Below the pieces are notes generated by a model. The model was given only the letters and a program-made list of their open reading frames with translations. It was not told the DNA's origin and searched no databases. A stretch of 64,000 nt of DNA, taken from Cotesia glomerata. Taxonomy: Eukaryota; Arthropoda; Insecta; Hymenoptera; Braconidae. Of this stretch, positions 14,568 to 28,393 are shown piece by piece. Position numbers and translations under genes: made by a program. Position 1 is the stretch's first letter; each line of letters starts with the position of its first letter. The stretch covers positions 11,160,001-11,224,000 of the forward strand of contig NC_058158.1 of the NCBI RefSeq assembly GCF_020080835.1, read 5' to 3'.

Positions 14568-16319
14568 GTTTCCAAATTTAATTTTTTTCGACTTTTCAAG
14601 TGCGTACGACCCCTCATATATTCATAGAAATAATTTTTTTTCGAATACAAAAAAAAAAGTCTAGAAACTGTTCCCCTAACTTTTCTTCGTAGTCTATTTA
14701 TGTGTTTCCACAGAACTGCGCTGTCAATATTAATACTTTAGTTTTATTCTATTTATAGAATAAAAAGAAACAAAAAAAAAAAAGTACAAACTCTTGATAT
14801 TATTTATTAAAACGTTAAAATTACAGGTTAGAGGAACAATTGTACTTGGAGCGAGTGGGCATGCTAAGGCCACCTTTGTTTCCCGCGCTGCCGTCTTACC
14901 CTCTCTATGGACTGCGATATAGTCCCGATATGTTACCACCGGCCTCACTCGGTCTTATGTCTCCGGTAATGCATGAAAGGTAAGAAAGAAAAACCCTGGG
15001 GGAGGTTTATATTTTTATTTCGAGCGAATTATTACAGTCGAGTACAATATAAGTGTCTTTAACTTATTTTTATCGATCGCGAGACAAAATTAAACTATAT
15101 AAAGTCTGGTCTGGTCTTGTCTATTTGGATCGCTCACTAGTATGATTTGTTTAGGTTGAAATTAGAAGAGGAGCATAGGCTTAGACAGGCTCGAGAGCAG
15201 GCTGCGCTAAGGGATGAGGAAGAAAGGAGAAGAGCAGCGCGTAATTCAGCTTCCACGGCACCTGTTCCGTCACCCGCTGCGACTTCTGCGGATACTGCAG
15301 GTGAGCGAGTCGCTCCACCCCCCACTGCCTTCCATTGAAACAAAATAAAATTTAAAAAAAACCGTCGTGTATTATATATCGAAGGTTTACCAGATTTTCC
15401 ACTACACGTAGAAACTGTTTTATTTTCGATGTAAACTTAATTATTATACATTAATAATAATTATAATAATAATAGTAACAATAATAATAATAGAAGTAAT
15501 AATAATAGTACTAATAATAATAATAATATTAACTATGATGATAAGGATATTATTAAATATGATTATAATAACGATAACGATAGAAATAACAATAACTTTT
15601 TATTTCAACAAAACTATCTCAATTACCTGATGTCTTCGCGTCTGGTAAACCTTGCACGTTACCAATTTATTAAGTGATAGTTTTACACGGCGAATTTTAT
15701 ATTTAAATACATCGTCATAGTGTGGTTTGATGATAATAAAAAAGAGTGAAAAGAAACAAAAAAAAATATTTAAAAAACAAAACAATTAAAAATTATTAAA
15801 AAAATTATAAGCAAGGAGAATTAAACAGGTAGACTAATATCGTGATTGCTGTGCGATTTAGATAATTTACCCCTTTTATTTTTGTCCATTGTTATATTTT
15901 TAGTATTTTTTTTTTTATTTTCTATAATTTTTATTTCATTTAATTTTAACAGCGTTGAATGACAAAACTTTGCTCTGTCATAAGTTAAACATTCAGCGAG
16001 TGATCTTAAAAAATCGTTTGTTCAATTAGTTTTATTAAAATTTTTATAGTTTTAATCATTTTTTTGTTTATCTTTTTCATTGTCATTTTTTCGGGAATTG
16101 ATATTTTTTTCTTGTTTTTGTTTTTGGTTTTTTTTTTTTTTTTTTTTTTTTTTTCACCCTCAGAACCGATGCCAAGCGATCGTTTTCTCATGGCGAAGTT
16201 TTGTTCCCTATTATTGATCAGACTGAATCCATTAAAATAAATACAATAAAATTGTACCCAGTGATAAATTCATTTTATGAAAAATTTAAAATGGTTTTGC
16301 CGCGAGAAAAGTGATGATT

Positions 16320-16356
<37 letters not shown>

Positions 16357-19085
16357 TTAGAACAAATAAATATTAAAATGTACTTGACTGTGAAAAAAAT
16401 TGGGAAAAAAATCTAAAAAAAAATAAAATAACATACTACGCTTCTACTTTAAATGTAGCGATAATGAAAGTTATAGTCATAGTTAATCGTTTCTTATAAA
16501 GCTAGATTTAATTTTTTTTAGATAAGTACATTAAATAAAAGAAAAAAACAAAATTAACAAATATTATCGACGACGTTCACCCAATCGTCGTTTATTATTT
16601 TATTATTTTATTGGTTAATTTTTTACCACAATGTCTAAAAATAATAAAATAGACTAGAAAGATAAATAATCTTTGTCGAAAAGCTGACACGCGAGATAAA
16701 TTTATATACTTTAAAAAAAAGTTGAGTTAAAAAAAATTAAGGAAAAAAAAAGGTACAATATAAAAGACAATTGTCTATGAAAATCGTGAAAGTGGATCCC
16801 GAGAAGAAAAACGTCCCTTGGTAGTTATCTATAAAACCGTCTTGTGTAATTCTTATTTATTTTTATTGTGTTTTAAATCCCGTGCCACTAGTTGTTATAG
16901 AATCGTTAACGTTAAAAAAACGAACATTATTTTAGAGGCACGTGATAGTAAAAAATTCATTGAAATTCTGTTTAGAGACTGGATACAAAACTCGAAGGCT
17001 GACTTAATAATAAACTCCATCAGATAATAATAACTAAACTGTAATTCATTGAGGTAGAAAGCTGAAAGCTAAACAACGCTTGTCAACGTTCCATCCGAAA
17101 TTTTTGGACTCAAAGTTACTGAATCGAGACCAGCGAATATCCGTTTGATAAAAAATTTCTGCAGCCCGACGCTACAATACCTGTGGATAATAATTATAAA
17201 ACAATCGCCGGCTAATGAATTTCACTATTGATGATAATAACACAAATAATAATATTAATGATAATAAAAATATTAATAATAATAATAATAATAATAACAA
17301 TGATGAAGTTTTTAATTAAAAAAAAAAAAATAAATAAGAAAAACAATACGTAAATATTTTATAATTACATTAGGTTTCTACGGCGCGACTTAAACACGAG
17401 AGTGCACGATACCTAGTCGTTGTTCTCTACTTTATAATTTTTTACATCATCTAAGTTTTATTAAATTTGTATATACTTTTAAATTAGTAGTTAAATAGCA
17501 TGAATTTATTATTTTAAATAATAATTATTATTAGTAGATTAAATCGATGTATTTGTTGGCTTGTTTATAATATTATTGTTCATAATGATAAGTATAAAAC
17601 TGCTAGGTCTCGGCACTCTTGCGTTAGTTCCCGCAACTGTTTTAGAAACTCGTAATAGTTAATCGCTGAACTTGGAAGTCATTTATTCTCAGTCGCAAAT
17701 AAAAATAATAATAATAATATTAATGACGATATCAATTATTATTATTATTGTCATTATTACAATTATAAAATAAATAATAACTGTTCCTAATACACTGACT
17801 GAATAAATAAATCCACTAATGTAAATAACTGTCACACATAACATTCATTTGTCAAAATTATGCCATTTTTATATAATTTATTATGTAAACATGTATATTT
17901 GGACTATAATTGAAAATAAATATTGCAAATAAAAAAATATTAAAAAAAAAAAGAGATCAAAATTCTAAGTGATTTGGAATTATTGACCCTCAAGTCGTTT
18001 TCTGAAACAGTTTTGGGGAAGATTCGATCGTTTATTGTACTATACTACAAGATGACAGTGATTGACGACAATGACAATCATTGTCACTTTTTTTACAATT
18101 ATTATATTACTAGATTACTAGATTATTATATTGGATATCAGTGCCATTAAATAACCTCCTAGTAGCATTCCAAATGAGATTGCGATCGCTTCGGGCTTTT
18201 TTTAACCGATTAAAAATTATCATTATTACATACATTATGTTACTCATTGGTATACATTTTATTTATTTTTTATTATCAAATCTCCATGTATGTACCGCAA
18301 TATGACAGTAATCATCCCCAATACTTCATAGCAATTAATATTCATTTAATTAAGGAAAGTCAGACGCCCTTTGTTTTATTAAAATCATTATTGCTTTATA
18401 TTAATTTTTTATTATTAAAAACATTGTTTCTAGTTGTCAGCGGCAGTTTTTCCTTAATTAAAATAATTAGTTATAAGATAATAATAGTTATTGATATAGT
18501 TATATCAGCAGTAGCAATAAGGTAAAAACACCCATTATTGACATTAAGAAACGTCACAAAATTATGATAATTAAATTACCATCAGATATTTAAAAATTCT
18601 TTAAATTTTTATAACAAGTCAATTATTATAAAGAAAATATTTTTAAAATTTGCATTTATGATTTTTAAAAATTCCTGCATCTGAAATTTTTTCACTAAAT
18701 TTTTTCCATTATAATTTAATTGTTACAAAAATCTAAAAAATTATCATGACAAAATTCTCAATATTTTAACATATTTTTTGATATTAATACAGTTGAAAAT
18801 TTTTTTTCAATTTTTAATTATTAATTTTCCTTAATAAAATCGATTATTGCTTCAATTGTTGACATCTATAATTTGGATATGCTATTTTTCTGCAAAAAAA
18901 ATAATTGATTAAATATACAAAAATTTATTTCATTTTTAATTTTTTAAATGAAAAAAAAAAAATAAGAAAAACTTTAAATTTAAAAATATACAAAACTAGA
19001 TTTCACTCATTTTTATATAACAAACAAATATTATTCATTTTTTCATGAAATTGTGCAAAGTACTATATTAATTACGTTTATATAT

Positions 19086-19163
<78 letters not shown>

Positions 19164-22100
19164 ACTTAGTGAATATTGCTTTTCTGCACTCGTGCGTTGG
19201 CGCACACGCTTTACTCGTTGCGCAACACACCAGTCGTCCAAAGCCCAATCTACTCAATGATAAAGTTAAATGTATTTTCAACAGATGATTTTTTACAAAA
19301 AATTTTTTTCAATTTCTTGCATATTTTTTATTAATATCAAACAACATAAGCTTGAATCTAGTATTTGAATTTTAAAGTTAGATAAAAAATTAAAAGAAGT
19401 CTAACCGTGATACAAAAATAAATGTCAATAATCGGTGCTTTCACCTTTCCTGATTAAGAAATCTAATTTAAAATGATCAAAAACAATTTAAAATGATTTG
19501 AATCTACCAATTCAATATAAACTTTGCATGGATTGAATAATTTCAAATTAGATTTTTAAATCAGATATTAGCAGTAAATATCTGCAGCAAAAAAATGTTA
19601 CTGAAATCAGCAGATATCTGAAAATTTTTACAACAAATCAATTATGATTAAAAAAATATTTTTGAAAATTTGCACTCATAATTTTTTTCAATTTCTACAT
19701 GTGGAATTTTTTATTGTTTTTTCATAATAATTTGGTTGTTATAAAAATTCAAAAAATTGACAGATATCTGTTAATTTCAATATCATTAGCAGTAATTAAT
19801 TTTCAACGATAATAACAAAGCTATAATAAAGGTAAGTTGAAGATAAAAATGCATCTGGGCATGTTCCAATAAAAAAAGCAATACTCATAAATTTGAATAT
19901 ACACAAAACAATTGTTAGTAGTAGAGCATTACCAAGCACTGTGTGTCCGGATTTGTTCCAGCTAGGAAGCCGACTATAGCGCCGCAGATGTATAACGAGA
20001 GGGGAGAACGAGACCGACCGAACTCTCGAAATAACTCCACCAACAACACCGGGAACGAAAGTGTAATTTCTAAATCTTCTCACAACCAATCACGGAAAGA
20101 AGACCAGAGCCCAACTCTAGCAGAACCATCAAACCTCTCGCCAGTTTACCATCACCAGCGACTAGCACCGCCTTACACAAACCCTTCAGCCCTGGCGACT
20201 GGGATCAGCACACCCGCGATATGCTCCGTCAGTTCCACACCGATACCTCCAGGCTTGTCATCACTGAGCCTAGGACCTGCGATTCCTCCAGTTCCAATCG
20301 GACCAACAATTCCAGCTCCCTTGAACATGCCATTGGCTCCAATGATGGGCCTACATCTGCCGCCTCCACCTCCAAACACAATTCACTCTAGTCAGCACTC
20401 AAATTCGTTGATGAGCAGCACTCCAACGACTTGTTCAAGCTACCCAATACCTCATCAGCCGGTTCCGATCCACCAGCCTTCTCAGCCAGGTGTGATACCT
20501 GGTGCGTTGCCGCCTCAGCATCAACAATCACCATCACAATCCCAACCGCAGCATCCACTCTCGGTGCAGCATCACCTGAACAGCGGCTTCACCACAACAA
20601 CAAATTCAATGCTGGCCAGTGGAACTATGACCACGCATGCCACTCACACTTTGTCAACTCCTGGAGCTTCACCGTCAATAAACGTCTCGAACCATCTGTC
20701 ACCTCACGTGACCCACTCTTCAAGGTTGAAAGAAGCTTCAACGCCTACTACGACTTCAGCAACAAATTCTCTTTCAGCGCCAGCAACAACAGCAACAGCA
20801 ACTACCTCGGCTCCGGCTTACCAGCCGGCATTTGTTCGTCCTTTTGAAGACTCCTTCAGGTCTTCGTCTGCTACGAATAAACCTCCCTCGCAGCCGTGGT
20901 CTATCGTAAACAATCCAAATATGACTAGTCAAATTCATCAAGAACAGTTGGTTAATAAATTACCAACTAACACCGCCACGCAGGGACAGGCACTAGCAGT
21001 ACCTGTAGCGTCTATGCCCATTCCGGGTAATGTTGCAACTAATTTTCCTCAAGACAATACTATGCCGGTGGATAATTCGAAAAGTTCAACGATTTATGCT
21101 CCACTTCAGCATCACCCGCAGCAGCAATATCATCATTCTCATATTCCCCCGGAGAATAGTGGAAGTTTGTACAAACCACAGGGATTTCCTGTGGGCTCGC
21201 ATCATTCACAGCTGCCTACTCCACAAAGTACGCCCCGAACTACTGCAATAACAACGACAACGACCTCAATAATGTCGACTAATATTCAAACTTGTGGTTC
21301 TACGTGCTCAACTGTTTCTACCAATACTAATGGGACCAGCGATACAACCTCAAAACCTGGTAATTTAAATATAAATGGCACCAAATTGTCAAACAATTCT
21401 ATTGGGCATTCTGATGGAATGAATGACTCGTTTGGAGTACAGAAGAACGGACACGATAAAAAGACAACCAATCTCAATTATTACAGTCTCGCGGAAAATA
21501 ATTTAACGGGGAATGCGATTAAGCATGTCAGTTTGAATGTTAATAACAGGAATGTCCCCGAGCATACCAAGGAGAACAAAGTCCAGGTTCATGTCACGGT
21601 GAGTAACGACATTTCTAATGCATTGCACCCCAAGCTGATACCAAATCGAGTGAACAATGTCAATCCTGATATTGTTAAGTCTCAATATTCTACGGTGGGT
21701 AATGAAACTGCTAAAGAGCGCATGAGTCCGGTTTTTATTAAGTCTGCGGAATCTATTGGAGACAAAAATGGGAATAAGTATAATAATGAAAATTTAACAG
21801 GAAAAACCCCTTTGGAAATTCCTACTGTCTTATCTCCAAGTATCCAAGCGATATCTTATCCTACTCCATTAAAGTATCCTAATGAGATTGTTAATTCTAA
21901 AGATAACTTCAACTCCGGGAATTTTATGCAGAGCATCAAGTCGAAGGAGGTGTTACGGACCTGTCAAAATGTATCGAATGTCTTGCTGCAAATTCCTAAG
22001 TATCAAGAGATGTTGATTAATTATTCGACTGAATTAAAAGGAACTTATTGCTACACGGATAAGTGCAATAATTTGGCTGAGATCACAGTAAAGTGCGAAC

Positions 22101-24332
22101 CTCCTGTTATTAATGTTCCTGATCCGGCTAAAGTTTTAGGAAAGGTTGAAGATAGCGTTGCTGGTGAAGAAGCTTTGACTCCGGTGGTTGGAATACCTAA
22201 AGAAGTCACGTCAACGCTGGATCTTGCTGAGAAAAGGCGGAAGCGCAAGCGGGAACAAAGTTCGGGTATTTCTTACAGCTCCGAGTCCGAGAGCGAAGAT
22301 GACATGGTAAAGGATGTTGATTTATGGATTACTAAAGGTCCGCCGGCTAAAATGTGTTACTCGGAAAAGAAATTGTCTTTTTTGGCGATATTTGGTCTTA
22401 CAACTCTTAGTATGAGAAATGGTAAGATTTTGATTTTAATATCATGTTATGATGATTTTTAGTTAAGAAGTTATACGCACTTAAAAGATAAAAAAAAGGA
22501 ATTTTTTTATCATTTTCTTTTGAAGAGAGTTTTTAATTTATTTATATGAAAGTTGATATTCATCCAATATTAATTTTGTACTTAATTAATAAATTTCTTT
22601 TTTAAATATGATTTTTATAGCTCTTGTAGACAATCTCCGAAAGGTTTTTTTGAAAAAAGTGTCTTGCGCCGAACACGATATCTTCAGTTTAAATCATACA
22701 TTGAAAAAAAAAATTCTTGATTGGAGGGTAAATTCTTAGCTCAAGAAAATATTAAGAAAGATTGAAAATTTTTTGAATGAAGTCAAAATTTCTTGAGTCC
22801 AGAAAATTTCTTTTTGCTCCAAAATAACTTTTGTCTTCCTTAAAATTTTTTTGATACAAGAAGTTTTTTTTGTGTAGAAATACAAAAATCCAAAGAAATT
22901 TCATTAATAAAAGATATTTTCATAAAAATATCTATTTTTAACGAAATAGTAAAAAAAAAAATTTCGTTAAAAATTTTTACCCTATAAAGTTTTTGGCTTC
23001 AGTTCTATTTACCTGCTAGCGTAAAGTTTTACAAATATGCACATAACTTTAAAAATACTTTTCCGATAGACGTTGAATTTTCTTTGTGTATATTTAAAGA
23101 TATATGTTACAAAAATGAATTAAAAAAAATTGATTTTTTTTAATTTCAAGTGCATATAACCGCTTAATGATTCTTAGATATTATAACCGTATTACAATTT
23201 TTCTAATAATAATTGGATATTCTAAAGTTGGTTTCCGATCGATACTTACGGCTTACATTAATTAATGCTTCAATTTATTATTAAAATATTGTAGTACGAT
23301 TATTATAAATTATAAGTTTTAATGTGTATAAAAAAAATGATTTATTAATAAATAAATTGTATTAATTTTCAGAAATTGAATTGCATAAATTAGAAAAGCG
23401 GTATCGGCTGAATCCAGAACCTCCTGAAATACCTGTTGATACCAACGAGACGACTTGCAAAGTTGAATCACTTTTGCCCATACCTAAAGAGCATCCAGAT
23501 GTTTTAATAAATTCATCAGATTTTATGCCTAAAGTTGGATTTCTCAAGACTATTGGGTTAGATGTTATGCCACCGAGTAAAAGAGACGGTAAATTATTTT
23601 GGTTTTAAAATATTTCGAAATTGAATAATTAAAAACAAGTAATAAGAATTATTTTTTAATAAATAATTTTTTTACAGAAGCTGAAGTAATATGGCAATAC
23701 GTTTTGCGTGATCGTAAAAAACGTAAAAGTACCAATTGTGTGACAGTATACTGTGATCGAATTGCTCAAGAGTACGAAAAAAATCCTCCGAAAGCGCCTC
23801 AGAAAATGCGACTGTTAGACAGAGTAAAAGTGAAACCACCTAGTGGTCGAGCACCTTTGCTGCCGCCTCTACCAGGTTTATTTTCTGCTTACTACCCCGC
23901 AGTGCCTGTACCGATTGAAAATGGCGTGAACCAGCTGTACCAATTTCCAATCAAACAGCGAACGTGGGCCGAGGAAGAGAACGAGGAGAGCGAGGAGACC
24001 AAAAAACCTATTTGGACCAACATCGAAGATATTATGACCGCTTATTATCAGTATTCGAAAGGTGATAATTAATTTTAAATGTTGCAAATTGTTTTTATAA
24101 CTGTTTAAATTTACATGAATAATTTTTTTCAGATAAATCAACGGAGCGTAAAATATTGACGGAAGAAATGTCGAAATTGATAGCGCGTGGAAACATGCTG
24201 TGTGTAGAACAAAAACAGCTGGAGCAAGCGCGAGACGAATTATTGGCCACTAAATCTTCGTTGGAGTTCGAGCGACGGAGTATCAGTGATCAGATTAAAA
24301 GGATAAAAACGCTTGTAAAGCGTCTTAGATAA
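12273..24332 (+). CDS. GSE1: GSE1-like coiled-coil protein (genetic suppressor element 1 orthologue), 5' incomplete
   Basis: Coding exons: 12273-12529, 13660-13907, 14827-14979, 15155-15300, 19962-22421, 23373-23588, 23678-24061, 24133-24332. All junctions have GT and AG and phases agree, giving about 1353 residues plus a missing N-terminus. Similarity to vertebrate GSE1 recurs in order: SFAAALRNLAKQA near the start; a Pro/Tyr region with LDPAAYSPYHHSLYPP; an ERLKLEEEHRLRQ charged helix; a very long Ser/Thr/Pro/Gln low-complexity exon; SEKKLSFLAIFGLTT; then WTNIEDIMTAYYQY leading into a C-terminal coiled coil. Vertebrate GSE1 is a nuclear component of LSD1/HDAC (BRAF-HDAC) co-repressor complexes, so a chromatin role is likely by family. 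Exon 1 starts in mid-codon and its upstream partner was not found. Read-through after 15300 would add a short tail ending at 15340, a possible alternative terminus. Confidence 0.88.
13032..13510. repeat. Nested inverted repeat in GSE1 intron
   Basis: Outer arms at about 13032-13095 and 13446-13510 share ATTTTTCGGTGATTTTTGA in inverted orientation. Inside, a second pair at 13362-13378 and 13419-13435 shares AATGATCGTAGA in inverted orientation. Between them lies a TTTA-rich run at about 13100-13130. This looks like one hairpin element next to or inside another. Confidence 0.65.
19078..19160. repeat. (TA)n microsatellite, about 80 bp
   Basis: Almost pure TA dinucleotides with one interruption, directly next to dispersed repeat copy B. 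Confidence 0.95.
19172..19258 (-). repeat. Dispersed repeat, copy B
   Basis: Reverse complement of the repeat at 3270-3359, including CGAGTAAAGCGTGTGCGC and AACGCACGAGTGC. The match extends to an AGTAGAT..GGCTTT stretch at one end and GAAAAGCA at the other. The two copies are roughly 80% alike by eye. Confidence 0.6.
19600..19787. repeat. MITE-like element, family A (ACTGAAAT..AGCAGA.ATCTG ends)
   Basis: Left end ACTGAAATCAGCAGATATCT and right end GACAGATATCTGTTAATTTC are inverted copies, and the AT-rich interior is roughly palindromic. The same end pattern recurs in several introns and spacers of this window (see the copies near 34, 35.6, 36.8, 44.9, 57.2 and 61.8 kb), so this is a multi-copy non-autonomous family. 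Confidence 0.65.
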
Positions 24333-26465
24333 CGATGCGTAACGCACAACACGGAAACTCATTCATCTGTGATATTATCGGCGGGTTAAGGGTCGTCGCA
24401 GTGCGGAGTATCCACCGAAATAGTAAAAATAATAATAATATTAACAATAATAAATTAATACGTTGTATGTACTTAGTAGTTTTCATATATACTATAATTA
24501 TTAATATTAATTAAATTAATGCGAGCCGTTACAATGACCAAATGTGTATGTACAGGATATGGTTAGTTGTTTATTGATATAATTTTTTTTTTTTATTATT
24601 TATAATCGTCTCAATAACTGTAGATGTGATTATTTGTAAAATTACGATACTGCACAACGATAAATTAGTAATTAATTTATATTTAATTTAACTTAACTGA
24701 CTTTTGATTAAATATAAATTAATTAATTTAATCAATGAAATTGAGTAAATAATCTAGTGATATTTATTAATTATAGGAGCATATCAATATCTTATGTATA
24801 AATTGTATAGAATGAGAACAAATATTAATAGCGTGTATACAAAGTGATATTTTTTTTTGTATCACTTAAATGAAAATTATAAGTAATAAATTTTTTAGTA
24901 TTTTAATAGTTGATCCCTGACTGGCGGCTCTTATACCCAAAGTATAAAAATATATAAATAAATAACGAAATAAGTGACAAAGGCAAATAACGAATAATAG
25001 TAATTTGATTTATTTTGATTAATAATATAATTAATTAATACTAAAATTAAAAAACTATTAGTGAGTGGGGCTTGACTTAAAATAAATAATTTAAGAATCC
25101 TACGTCAATCAATATATAAATAGATATATTATTATACAAATATATATAAATTTAAGATAGTTTTAAAAATACGACAGGGGCTTGGTCAGTTTGTAATGTG
25201 CCGGAAAAAAAAATACGTGATGATTAATGTTGCATGAGGTGTTGTCTCGTTTAAAATATACTTTTATATTGTCGATTGTAAATTGCATGTCAATGTCAAT
25301 GATAAATAATTGTAAACAATAATAATTATAATGATAAAAATAACAATAAGATTATGAATTTTATTGAAATTGATAATTGATAAAAAAAAATGAAATTTCA
25401 TAAGTAATAATGATAATTATTTAATGAGGACTATTAATTTTTTGTCCTCAATATTTATTTGTTGTTCGCGGTTAATGAATGCAAAGGCCAGTTTTTAAAT
25501 GTATTTACAAATACCGATGGCCAGCTATTTAGTTTTATAAATAAAGCTCTTGTTTAAAATAAGCGAGAAGGGAAAATTATAATTAAAACAAAATACAAAA
25601 ATAACCATTACAAGCATAATCAAAATACATTCCACCCTCGCGGACTTACTGCAAGCAGTTCTGTTTTTGCAAATAAATAATTTAAAATCAATGGCAAATA
25701 AAAAAAAATGCTTATGCATTTATAAATATATTTATATTTTCATGAGAAAATAAATAAATCAATATCCTTACAATTCAATTTTTTTATTAATCTGATTGTA
25801 AATTGCACACTTTATTTTATTAAACAGATTATTTTATGTAAACAAATTTTGTTAATTGAGTGCCTAACTTTTGTATTGTATTTATGTTTATTTATATTAT
25901 GTACAATTTTATGTGAAAAGAGGAATTGACAGTGTAAATATTGAAACAACACGTTTCATGATAAATTATTGTAATAATAGTCAATTTATTATTGCAAGGT
26001 ATTTTGGTTTTATACCCATTTGATATTGTTTATCAGTTCTTTTATTGAAAATCAACTTTTAAATAAAGAGGATATAATTATATTATTTTTATTATTTATT
26101 TATACTTTACCTACTATCCTAGTAGTTCCAAATTTTCAAAATTTAGTTAACAAACAAAATTTATTAAAAAACTTCCATCTTTGGAAACTTTCAAAAATTA
26201 TCAATGCAATTTTTTATAAATAATTTTCTAAACTTAGTTTATTTTTCAATATAAATCAGAAAATTGTCAATTGTCTGTTAATTTTAGTATCACAACTATT
26301 TAAGTAATAATAAAAATATTTTGTCAAGAAATCAAGATGCGCGTATTTTGTTTTTTATTTAAAGCTTCAAAATTTAATTTTAAAAAATCGCGCCAAAACA
26401 AGAGAAGCGATACTAGCGACCCGCTCAATAAAGTAAAAAAATAGATAAGTAAAATAAAGATCTGT
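24333..26465. other. GSE1 3' UTR and AT-rich spacer
   Basis: The stop codon TAA at 24330-24332 is followed by AT-rich sequence with many AATAAA motifs and no coding-like frame. The GSE1 3' UTR must lie at its left end, but the cleavage site cannot be fixed by eye. A partial family A MITE right end is visible near 26260-26295 (TGTCTGTTAATTTTAGTATC). Confidence 0.6.
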
Positions 26466-26482
26466 TCAGTTTCAGTTTCAGT
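26466..26482 (+). promoter_or_regulatory. Candidate initiator cluster for the OSGIN-like gene
   Basis: TCAGT, the arthropod initiator consensus, occurs three times in phase at 26466, 26472 and 26478. A plausible 5' UTR intron follows: a donor at 26953 (AA before GTAAGT) and an acceptor ending at 28344 (TTTTATAG), 49 bases before the OSGIN start codon. This is motif-level evidence only. Confidence 0.3.
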
Positions 26483-28393
26483 GCACCAGTAGCTTTTACA
26501 TTAGCAACGTGTTGTGCTAAGAAATAATTATAAAGATAAATAAATTTGATATTTAAACAACAATTCAAAAGTTATTAATACATAATAAATAAGTATTGAT
26601 CTTATTGACAGTTTTTATAAATCACTCCAACCAAATGTTATGAGTTTAATCAATTAAATCAGATATAGTTACTCCAAAACCGGGTTATCCTAATCATATC
26701 TTCTACAACGTGCCGCGTCTAGTATTTCAAAACTCAAATCAGTTAAAGTGAATTGCAGGAATTTACATAATTTAAAAGAGAAGAATTTAAACAGTATTTA
26801 AACGCAAATTTCAAATGATTACAATTTTAATTGGATTGTAAAAAATTAGTGAAGCAATTATTAATGCCGCTATTGATTTTTCAACGCATCACCATACGAA
26901 TAATTGCAAACATGATAAGCCTGGGTATTATCATTAAATGACAAGTGTCAAAGTAAGTTTACTAATTAATTTAATCTATCTACATTTATATATATATATA
27001 TCCTTACACGAACATCATATATTATATTGAATTTTTTTGTAGCTAGAAAAAAATGACCCACTGATGTATCGACGCTGTCCTAGGTAGCTATTTTTTATTG
27101 ATAAGATCAAATGGTCAGGGAATCAATATCTGGAAATCTAAGTATGCAATCTATTGGTATACTTCTGACACACATTTAAATATCAGCTATTTAAATCCAA
27201 GACTAAACATCTACAGGAATAAAATACAAGTTAGCGTTTTGCTGCAAGTCATGCAATAATGTGTTTAGAAAAAAAAAAAAAAAAAAAAAAACTACTTTAG
27301 ATAGGACGCAATTATCCTAATCTGAAAAAATAAGAGATAAAATCAATACCGGCGTTTCTTCAACTTGGACATGACAATGACAACTATTTATTATCATCGG
27401 TAGCTTTTTAGATATAGCGAACCTTAATAAAGAGTAATATTTTATAAAAGAAAATCAGCGACAGCAATAGCCTGTGTTGTTTAGTCTCTATTTGTTTTTT
27501 TTTTTTCTATTATTTCCATCTCTACTTTGTAATAATGATAATAATCATCGTCAACATCAACGACTCTTTACCTCACTCAGCAATTTAATTTCAGTTTACT
27601 GACGGCGCTCATTCGATCAAGACAGTTTCTCTTTGCATATTCAAATCGCTATAAAATTTTCTCATAAATTCTCAGCCTTTACGACAGTAAAATTTAAAAA
27701 GCGATAAATTAAAAATATAATTGAAGGTAATTTCGTAGCAACGTTTGCGTAAATACAGCAAGTAAGAATAGACTTATTAAAATTATTTAAAAATTACACA
27801 TTCGATAAGGATGTTGACACTAATTAGTTAATAAGTTTTGTAATAAAAAAATAAATGATACATATTTCATATTAACGGTAGCGAAATTAAAATGAGTAAT
27901 TCAAACTATTAAAATTTATGCATATTACGTCATAACAATGATTATTGAGTTTCACTGTGTGTTGATAGAACCTGCAAGTTCTTAGATACAATTAAGTACG
28001 GTGGTCTTTGGTCAAGGTTGTAGTATGAAGACATAGAGGTGGTTTTGTTTGTGAAAGGGCAATTATTAATCATTTGCACGAGGAAATGTAAAATAAATGT
28101 TGTATAATTTAACTGTAATAAGTGTATGTGCTTGTTAATTGCAACATTAATCGTAACCGGTAATCATAAAATTAATTTAAAAATTGTAAATCAACTTAGA
28201 TAATCAGTTGCACTTATCATTTAGTCATGTCATTCTTTATCAGTTGCGGTCTGCATATGCAACACTTTTATTGATAATGACATCAGAATTTTGGTTTAAT
28301 TTTTTATTATAAATTTCACTGGAATATTTTATTTTATTTTATAGAAGTCTGGTGGAATAAGTCTCCAGCGAAAAATATATATTTATTGAAAAG

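Larger units (their letters stand above)
15301..19961. other. Long AT-rich GSE1 intron with homopolymers and trinucleotide arrays
   Basis: A 4.66-kb intron between coding exons whose phases match across it. It holds ATN-type trinucleotide arrays (about 15440-15560, 17220-17310, 17700-17760), a 27-base poly-T at 16128-16154, a 30-base poly-A at 16324-16353, a (TA)n tract at 19078-19160, a dispersed repeat and a MITE-like element. Several AATAAA motifs occur, so an early polyadenylation site using the read-through after 15300 is conceivable. I see no other gene in it. Confidence 0.65.

Noticed and set aside
20431..20847. 138-codon frame inside the long GSE1 exon
   Set aside because: A shadow frame of the Ser/Thr/Pro-rich coding exon; the main frame has the matching splice phases and GSE1 blocks.
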